Shown here piece by piece: positions 58,174 through 64,000 of a stretch of DNA of 64,000 nucleotides (positions are counted from its first letter, which is position 1; the number at the start of each line of letters is the position of its first letter). The DNA lies in contig CACXAQ010000022.1 of assembly GCA_902765595.1 (NCBI GenBank), positions 52,255-116,254 of the forward strand. The letters run 5' to 3'. The notes beneath the pieces were generated by a model. It worked only from the letters and a program-made list of their open reading frames with translations, had not been told where the DNA came from and did no database searches. This DNA is from Oscillospiraceae bacterium (GTDB lineage: Bacteria; Bacillota; Clostridia; Oscillospirales; Oscillospiraceae). The position numbers were made by a program, and so were the translations under genes.

Positions 58174-59201
58174 AGTTTCAAAACCTATCGGTAAAGCGGC
58201 TATTTGGCCGGGTGGCAATGGGGCTTGTCCTCTCCATGTCCGGGATCACCATAGCCCTGTTTTTTGTGACAAAACAGATTGCGGTGCTGCTGACTGGCGG
58301 AGCGCTGCTGCTGTGCGCCCTTGTGGGGATTTTTATACTGACGCAAGTGTTTGGAAAACGGCTGTCACAGTTTACCGCTGATCTGTGCCAAACTTTAGAC
58401 CACATGATTGCCGGGAATGAAGCGCCCCAGCGCCTAGAGGACAGCGAAACCCAGCTTGCCAGAATCGGACACCGGCTGGCAAGGCTTTATCAGATCATGC
58501 AGGAGAACCGCCGCCGGGTGGACGAGGAACGGCAGGAGTTACAGACCCTTGTATCGGATATTTCCCATCAGGTGAAAACACCGGTAAGCAATCTGAAAAT
58601 GGCGACGGACACCCTGCTGGAAAAGCCCATGACCGAGACGGAGCGCACCGACTTTATCCGGGAAATCCGCAGCCAGACGGATAAGCTGGACTTTCTCTTT
58701 CAGGCCCTTGTGAAAACCTCCCGGCTGGAAACGGGCGTAATCCAGTTGGATAAGAAATCGGGTCGCCTTTTTGATACCGTGGCGCAGGCCATGAGTGGGA
58801 TCGTGTATGCAGCGGAGAAAAAGGAAATCGCCGTGTCCGTGGACTGCCCGGAGGATTTGACCGTTTCCCATGACAGCAAGTGGACATCCGAAGCCCTCTT
58901 TAACCTGCTGGACAATGCGGTGAAGTACACCCCGGCAGGCGGGAAAATCACGGTGTCGGTGGTGCTGTGGGAAATGTATGTGGAGATCAAAGTGACCGAC
59001 ACTGGCAAGGGCATTTCCGAGAGTAATCAAGCGGCCATATTCCGGCGCTTCTACCGGGAGGAAGAAGTACACGACCAGCAAGGCGTGGGAATTGGTTTAT
59101 ATCTTGCCCGCGAGATTGTGACCCGGCAAGGCGGTTATATTAAAGTGATTTCTGAGCCGGGACAAGGCTCTGCTTTTTCCATTATGCTCCCAGTGGAGTA
59201 A
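58170..59201 (+). CDS. Sensor histidine kinase
   Basis: The 343-residue kinase has two transmembrane helices with a very short outer loop (about residues 17-34 and 38-58), a linker coiled coil, the H-box LVSDISHQVKTPVSNLK with His133, an N-box NLLDNAVKYTP, and GTGKGIS-like DTGKGISESN plus GVGIGLYLARE ATP-lid motifs. The minimal sensor is of the intramembrane-sensing type linked to peptide-antibiotic ABC exporters, matching the following genes. It starts in overlap with the response regulator stop. Confidence 0.92.
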   Translation: MKFQNLSVKRLFGRVAMGLVLSMSGITIALFFVTKQIAVLLTGGALLLCALVGIFILTQVFGKRLSQFTADLCQTLDHMIAGNEAPQRLEDSETQLARIGHRLARLYQIMQENRRRVDEERQELQTLVSDISHQVKTPVSNLKMATDTLLEKPMTETERTDFIREIRSQTDKLDFLFQALVKTSRLETGVIQLDKKSGRLFDTVAQAMSGIVYAAEKKEIAVSVDCPEDLTVSHDSKWTSEALFNLLDNAVKYTPAGGKITVSVVLWEMYVEIKVTDTGKGISESNQAAIFRRFYREEEVHDQQGVGIGLYLAREIVTRQGGYIKVISEPGQGSAFSIMLPVE

Positions 59202-59303
59202 AAACAGCGGGCTGCCTTTTTTCGGCTGTCCGCTGTAAATCTTTTTGAAATGTCCGAGCATTGAAATAATATACCTTGGTTTTCTATAGAATTATTGGGT
59301 TGC

Positions 59304-59336
59304 TGTAACATTTCGCGGACATTTGGGTTTTACAAT
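59304..59336 (+). promoter_or_regulatory. Promoter/operator block of the ABC transporter operon
   Basis: TGTAACA, then CGGACATTTG, then the -10 box TACAAT, in the same 33-bp spacing as the block at 57444. An inverted half-site AAATGTCCGA lies upstream at about 59249-59258. Confidence 0.7.
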
Positions 59337-59378
59337 AGCCTTATCAACAGGCAGAAAGCCTTGAAAGGAGTTTTGAGT

Positions 59379-60044
59379 ATGAGCGTTTTACAGACGATTG
59401 ATCTGAAAAAGTATTACGGTACAGAGCCGAACATTACCCGTGCCCTTGACGGCGTGAACTTCTCCGTGGAGGACGGCGAATTTGTGGCCGTTGTGGGAAC
59501 CTCCGGCAGCGGCAAATCCACCCTGCTTCACATGATGGGCGGGCTGGACACCCCCACTTCCGGCAATGTGGTTGTCCGGGACAAAGAGCTGTCGAAAATG
59601 AACGACGAACAGCTCACCATCTTCCGCCGCCGCAACATCGGCTTTATCTTCCAGAACTATAACCTTGTTCCCATCCTGAATGTGTATGAGAACATCGTCC
59701 TGCCGGTGGAGCTGGACGGGGACACGGTGGATCAGAAGTTTTTGGACGAGATTGTTCACCTGCTGGGGCTGGAAGATAAACTGAAAAATATGCCCAACAA
59801 TCTTTCCGGCGGCCAGCAGCAGCGTGTGGCGATTGCCCGCGCCCTGATTACCAAACCGGCTATCGTGCTGGCCGACGAGCCGACCGGCAACCTTGACAGC
59901 AAGACCAGCGTCGAAGTGCTGGGGCTTATCAAGCGTACCAGTGCGGAGTTCCGGCAAACTGTTGTGATGATTACCCACAACAATGACATTGCCCGCCTTG
60001 CAGATCGAATTGTCCGCATTGAGGACGGAAAAATTGTAGAGTAA
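59379..60044 (+). CDS. ABC transporter ATP-binding protein (MacB/BceA type)
   Basis: The 221-residue ATPase begins MSVLQTIDLKKYYGTEPN, with Walker A VGTSGSGKSTLLH, signature LSGGQQQRVAIARAL, Walker B VLADEPTGNLD and switch His in VMITHNN. It is the size and type that pairs with FtsX-like permeases. ATG 59379 has AAAGGAG 8 bp upstream. The permease follows 14 bp later. Confidence 0.95.
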   Translation: MSVLQTIDLKKYYGTEPNITRALDGVNFSVEDGEFVAVVGTSGSGKSTLLHMMGGLDTPTSGNVVVRDKELSKMNDEQLTIFRRRNIGFIFQNYNLVPILNVYENIVLPVELDGDTVDQKFLDEIVHLLGLEDKLKNMPNNLSGGQQQRVAIARALITKPAIVLADEPTGNLDSKTSVEVLGLIKRTSAEFRQTVVMITHNNDIARLADRIVRIEDGKIVE

Positions 60045-60058
60045 GGGGGTAGCAAGCT

Positions 60059-62473
60059 ATGACATGGCCTTTTGAAAATGATACAAGCGCCATTGTAAAG
60101 AAATTGGCAGATAGGAGTATGAAAGCGGATAAGAGAAGCAAGGCTTTTTTACTTTTGACCATCGCTCTCTCTGTCTGCATGGTTTTTTCGATTATCCTAA
60201 TATCAACAGGTACACAAGAGGAATTTAAGAACACACAGAGGAATAAAGCGCAGATTGGGATTTTGGGAGTTACGGATGAACAGACAGCCCTGCTGCGTCA
60301 AAACAAAGATATTTCATGGATCGGAGAATACTCCGCTATTGGCTTTTTTTATGTGGATGATAAAACAATCACGGTTGCTTACGGAGATGAAGATTACTTT
60401 TTGCATCAGGAAGAAAAGATTTTACAGGGAAGTGTGCCGCAGAAAGAAAACGAGATTATGCTTCCGCAGAATTATATTGACTTTTTAGGAAAAGCGTATA
60501 AAGCTGGCGATGTTATTTCTCTTGACGTGACCGGCACAGGGCAGAAAGCGGAATATACGCTTTCTGGTATTCTGGACGACACAAAAGAAAGCAACGGATA
60601 TTTTATTTATGTCAGTAAGGAACTTGCCCGAGATTTGGCAAAAGATTCTTTTCAGGTTACAGCATATACAAGGCTGAATACAGACGCCATAAGCTCCACG
60701 GCTATTCTTGATTTTGCCGGCAAAGCAATACAAAATACAGGCATTGTCGAGGAACAGGTAATGCTTACAGAATATTCTGCTGTTATGTCGGGTGTGATAA
60801 CATCGGGTATTCCGATTCCAGTACCACTACTGGCGGCGTTGACGGCTATTTTGGCGGCAACGATTGTCTATGGTGTTTTTTACACAAAGATTGTAAAAAA
60901 TGTTCAGATGTTTGGGCAACTGCGGACACTTGGCATGACAAAAAGGCAGATTAAGCGGATGGCAGGAAAAGAGGGACGGTTATATGCCTTGACCGGTATT
61001 CCATTAGGACTTGTCACGGGCGTACTGATTGGATTTATTGGCTGTCCTGACGGATTCCGGCTGAAAACAACAGTTATTTATGCTGTACTGATTGCCGCAG
61101 TAGCCTTTATGACAGTGAATATTGCCATTTTTAAGCCTGTCCGGGTAGCAATGAATACTTCCCCGGTAGAGGGCGCGAAATACCTCGCGTATGCTGGAAA
61201 GGCAAAAAGCAGCTCGAAATTGCATCGGAAGCTTACGCCGTTTAATCTGGCAAAATTAAATATACAAAGAAACAAACAAAAAGCAGTTCTGACGCTTTTA
61301 ATGCTTGGAGTAAGCGGGGCTCTTTTACTGGTTACTTCTACGGTTGCTGGTTCTATTGATCCGGCAAAACAGGCAAGTTTCAAATATTATCCTGCCGGTA
61401 ACATTCTTATTCAAATAAGAAATACAGTTGGCAGCTCTTTCGATAACGAAGCGGAGCCATACGGAAGCGCAAAATTGCAACTGGAAGAAAATCCACTTGA
61501 AGATCAGGCATTGATGCAGGAATTAGAAAAGGTAGATGGGATAGAAAAAATTACCGCATTCGACAGCGTTTATATGACGGTTACTTTTTCGGGCGGAAGT
61601 GGTTCTTTCACAAGCATTTCAGACTTCTTTCCAACCTTAAACCGGGAACAGACGGAAGAAAAGCAGGCAGTGCTATCCTCTGGAACGGCAGATTACGATG
61701 ATATGGTTGAGAAAAATGGAATATTGGTTGAAGAAGATATAGCACAAGTTGGCGATACTTTGAAGATTGCGGGCAGAGCTTTCGATGGCAGAACCTTTGA
61801 TGTGGAAGCCGTTGTGGTAGGCACATACAATAGGTCTGATTTAATGGAGAATAGCCCGGTTGTTCCCGGAAGTCCTTACTTCATTATGACTTATGATACA
61901 GCAAAAAAACTGACAGGGATAACAGAGCAGACGGGTATTCTGGCAGTCAAAAATTCAGACGGACGTTTTGACGAAGTTTTGACCGCAGTTCAGGAGATTG
62001 CGGATAAAAACGGAAAAATAGAAGTAAATACGATTGAACAAACGATTAAAAATATTCAGCGTCGATACAGTGCATCTATAAATGCTCTATATATGACTTC
62101 TGCTATTCTGTTCGTCTTTGGAAGTATCAGTCTTATGAATATGCTTATGGTTGATTTTCAGAATAGAAAGCGTGAATTCGGTTTGCTTGAAGCTGTTGGA
62201 ACAACACGGCAACAGTTGAAAGCAATGCTGGATAGGGAGATAGGAATTTACCTCGGAGGTTCGTTGGTAATAGCTCTTGTATTTGGAAGCATTCTAAGTG
62301 TAATTGTTTGTAGACGATTGGATGCGGTGAACCATTGCATTACGTTGGTATTACCGTGGCTGTTTCTACTGGCTTTAGTCGTTGTTCTAGCAGTTATATA
62401 TTTGATTTTCACTGTATACGCAAAATCCGAGTTGAAGAAAACAAGCATCTTGTCTGCCATTAGGGAGGAATGA
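60059..62473 (+). CDS. FtsX-like ABC transporter permease
   Basis: An 804-residue permease with one N-terminal helix (residues 29-48), a roughly 200-residue extracytoplasmic domain, three helices (about 255-365), another long extracytoplasmic stretch (about 440-660) and three more helices at the C-terminus. LRTLGMTKRQIKRM and LEAVGTTRQQLKAML are the two coupling segments of the FtsX-like domains. The arrangement fits bacitracin/lantibiotic-type resistance or signalling transporters. It is visibly less GC-rich than the genes before 55.7 kb. AAGGGGGT precedes the start. Confidence 0.92.
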   Translation: MTWPFENDTSAIVKKLADRSMKADKRSKAFLLLTIALSVCMVFSIILISTGTQEEFKNTQRNKAQIGILGVTDEQTALLRQNKDISWIGEYSAIGFFYVDDKTITVAYGDEDYFLHQEEKILQGSVPQKENEIMLPQNYIDFLGKAYKAGDVISLDVTGTGQKAEYTLSGILDDTKESNGYFIYVSKELARDLAKDSFQVTAYTRLNTDAISSTAILDFAGKAIQNTGIVEEQVMLTEYSAVMSGVITSGIPIPVPLLAALTAILAATIVYGVFYTKIVKNVQMFGQLRTLGMTKRQIKRMAGKEGRLYALTGIPLGLVTGVLIGFIGCPDGFRLKTTVIYAVLIAAVAFMTVNIAIFKPVRVAMNTSPVEGAKYLAYAGKAKSSSKLHRKLTPFNLAKLNIQRNKQKAVLTLLMLGVSGALLLVTSTVAGSIDPAKQASFKYYPAGNILIQIRNTVGSSFDNEAEPYGSAKLQLEENPLEDQALMQELEKVDGIEKITAFDSVYMTVTFSGGSGSFTSISDFFPTLNREQTEEKQAVLSSGTADYDDMVEKNGILVEEDIAQVGDTLKIAGRAFDGRTFDVEAVVVGTYNRSDLMENSPVVPGSPYFIMTYDTAKKLTGITEQTGILAVKNSDGRFDEVLTAVQEIADKNGKIEVNTIEQTIKNIQRRYSASINALYMTSAILFVFGSISLMNMLMVDFQNRKREFGLLEAVGTTRQQLKAMLDREIGIYLGGSLVIALVFGSILSVIVCRRLDAVNHCITLVLPWLFLLALVVVLAVIYLIFTVYAKSELKKTSILSAIREE

Positions 62474-62492
62474 TCTTTTGTATAGACATCAC

Positions 62493-63533
62493 TTAAAAGG
62501 TAGTTAATTTCAAAATAATATCACTCTGCTGATACAGCCAGTCCGTAAATTCTTTCGGGCTGGCTGTTCCTGTTTTTACAGCCTTTTTTCTCTGCAACGC
62601 TTCTTTCTTAAAGTCTGCAAAGGCAGCCTGTGTTTTTTCCAGACGGTCAGCCGGAAAGCCTGCGGTATTTTTTACCCGGTTTATTTTATTGCGCCAGTTC
62701 TGGCATTCATTTTTATAAAGCAGGTCATAGTTATTTTCTCTTGCCCTTTCGTCAAATTCCCGCTTGTTTTGAAGCGCCTGTGCTTTGCGGCACTTGTCGC
62801 TGCACAGCTCATACCGCTGGCTCTTTGCCAGAAAATATTTCCCACAGACCTTGCACTGCCGGAAGCAAAGCCCCCAGTCATTCAGCCGGTTCAAATAATA
62901 GGTAATCAACGGGTAGAGGGACGCATAGGCAGACACACATTCTTCTGTGCGCCGGTTGTCCGGGAACCAGAGGTCAAGCCGGGTATTTTCTGACGGTGCG
63001 CCTTTGAAATAAAGGCTGCCCGCTTGAAAATGTTTCGGTTTTCCTGTCTCCCTGTCAAAGGTCATGGCTTCGTTATGGAATACCCCGGTCAGGCTGCTCA
63101 TTTTATCCATGAAGCGGTCACAGGCAGCGTTACGGTCACGGGGTTCTCTGGCAAGCAGATAGCTGTTCCAGATACGGAACGCCACATACATTTTCAGAGG
63201 GTCGTTGCTAAGATATTTTCCCCAGAGAAATTCGCTTGCCGCCTGCTCCAGCTCCGGCTGTTTCCATCGGTTGGAGTGGAGGGCTTGCCGCAGTGGAGAA
63301 AGCCCGTATAAGTTCCAATCTCTGTCCGTGTCACGCTCAAAGTTTATCAAAAAAGTTCCCAGCGGGCGTGTCATATCACAAAGCACCTCTGCGTTTTGGC
63401 TCCCGTTCAGCCGGAAGCGGATCTGCTGTTCTTCCCCAATCAAAATCCGCTCTTTCATTTTCTTCCTGTCCAGCGTCAGGACAAACAAAATCCTCTCAAA
63501 ACATGGCTCATGCCGTATAAACTGATTCTCCAT
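62493..63533 (-). CDS. DUF6076-like protein with a C-terminal zinc ribbon
   Basis: A 346-residue protein of unknown function. Its C-terminal third has a treble-clef-like set, FRQCKVCGKYFLAKSQRYELCSDKC (C-x2-C...C-x3-C), similar to CGNR-type fingers, followed by a charged helical tail. The N-terminus has no recognisable domain. I associate this pattern with DUF6076 proteins found on clostridial mobile elements. It converges with the ABC permease. No terminator was seen in the 19-bp gap. Confidence 0.65.
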   Translation of the reverse strand: MENQFIRHEPCFERILFVLTLDRKKMKERILIGEEQQIRFRLNGSQNAEVLCDMTRPLGTFLINFERDTDRDWNLYGLSPLRQALHSNRWKQPELEQAASEFLWGKYLSNDPLKMYVAFRIWNSYLLAREPRDRNAACDRFMDKMSSLTGVFHNEAMTFDRETGKPKHFQAGSLYFKGAPSENTRLDLWFPDNRRTEECVSAYASLYPLITYYLNRLNDWGLCFRQCKVCGKYFLAKSQRYELCSDKCRKAQALQNKREFDERARENNYDLLYKNECQNWRNKINRVKNTAGFPADRLEKTQAAFADFKKEALQRKKAVKTGTASPKEFTDWLYQQSDIILKLTTF

Positions 63534-63835
63534 CCCTATCCCCTGCCTTTATCTATGGTAATTATATAATTTAGTTATATCCGTTACACTCATGGTATCG
63601 CAGAAGTATTGTTTTGTCAAGGATAGTCCGCTATGATGATTGCAGTTGGTAATTTCGTACTAAACAGTACTTTGACAAGTGAATGACCGTCCAAAAAGGA
63701 TATGACCGGCAGGAGAAGTGACGCATCCGGCGCACCAATGCAGGGAAACACCGCAGGAATGGGGCAGGAAAACGGATTTTGGGGAGAACGGCAACAGGAA
63801 GCATTTTAACCTATTTGATTTATGGGAGGAACAGA
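63534..63835. other. Intergenic region of the mobile element
   Basis: About 300 bp between the divergent DUF6076-like and HTH genes. It is AT-rich at the left end (TAATTATATAATTTAGTTATAT, probably the minus-strand promoter region) and has GTACTAAACAGTAC, a 14-bp interrupted palindrome (about 63657-63670), followed by TTGACA. No gene is seen. Confidence 0.45.
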
Positions 63836-64000
63836 ATGAACGATAAAAAGAGATTGAACAGCTACGAGGATTTACCGCTGGTTCTGGATGTGGCGGACAT
63901 CCAGCGGATTATGGGAATTTCAAGAGTGAGCGCCTATGAGCTGGTACACACCCCCGGCTTTCCGGCGTTCCGCAGGGGCAGGCTTATCAAGGTCAGCAAG
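63836..64000 (+). CDS. Excisionase-like helix-turn-helix protein (3' end outside window)
   Basis: Fifty-five codons are visible, starting MNDKKRLNSYEDLPLVLDV. The segment LVLDVADIQRIMGISRVSAYELV, then PAFRRGRLIKV is the short HTH_17 fold of excisionases/MerR-like DNA-binding proteins typical of clostridial integrative and conjugative elements. GGGAGGA lies 5 bp before ATG 63836. It implies that the region from about 57 kb belongs to, or abuts, such an element. Confidence 0.8.
   Translation, partial: MNDKKRLNSYEDLPLVLDVADIQRIMGISRVSAYELVHTPGFPAFRRGRLIKVSK

Overview
The window comes from a high-GC, endospore-forming anaerobic Firmicute, most likely a gut member of the Oscillospiraceae or a close clostridial relative. 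The evidence is the yabP-yabQ-divIC-S1 sporulation cluster, ferredoxin-linked indolepyruvate oxidoreductase, clostridial-type PurL and IMP dehydrogenase, and a dense family of GC-rich intergenic hairpin repeats. No species call is made.

Bases 1-17,895 form a plus-strand nucleotide block: the end of pyrE, then pyrB-pyrI, guaB, purE, purC, a purF-like gene, purM, a formate/nitrite-type channel, purN, a separate PurO-type IMP cyclohydrolase, a separate AICAR transformylase, purD, purL and a COG1478 (CofE/FolC2-like) glutamate ligase. Most genes overlap or abut. The larger gaps are filled with hairpin repeats. A formate channel, two formyl-folate enzymes and a possible folate-glutamylating enzyme in one cluster suggest it couples one-carbon supply to purine synthesis. 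The PurF-like protein has Gly instead of the catalytic Cys at position 2.

Bases 18,200-29,000 carry a DUF362 ferredoxin protein, a membrane acyltransferase, a LysR regulator divergent from iorAB through a shared palindrome, a lipoprotein with two beta-helix halves behind a chain of overlapping hairpins, mutY, and an independent RNA gene of about 290 nt with its own promoter and terminator.

Bases 29,100-45,100 are mixed housekeeping and poorly characterised genes: a thioesterase, an MBL hydrolase, TPR/DUF4037 and DUF6320/acyltransferase pairs, a YyaL-type thioredoxin protein, DUF1653, Smr, a serine hydrolase with a heptad-repeat membrane partner, a CoA-transferase, the yabPQ-divIC-S1 cluster, an MFS carrier and an SGNH hydrolase.

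Bases 45,300-54,800 hold the most unusual metabolic locus. A minus-strand acyl-activating enzyme, acyl carrier protein and acyl-ACP thioesterase are divergent from two FAD oxidoreductases (one CrtI-like) and a ferredoxin-reductase/2Fe-2S fusion, followed by a DegV fatty-acid-binding protein. An XRE membrane regulator and a VTT-family membrane protein come next.

Bases 54,850-64,000 are a boundary and accessory region: six roughly 82-bp tandem repeats, a 5' fragment of tRNA-Ala followed by the intact tRNA-Ala(GGC), a truncated retron reverse transcriptase-TOPRIM remnant, a two-component system with an ABC exporter of antimicrobial-peptide type, a DUF6076-like protein, and the start of an excisionase-like HTH gene. 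Composition is visibly more AT-rich here. The response regulator seems to have lost its native start, although its promoter block is still matched exactly in spacing at the ABC operon.
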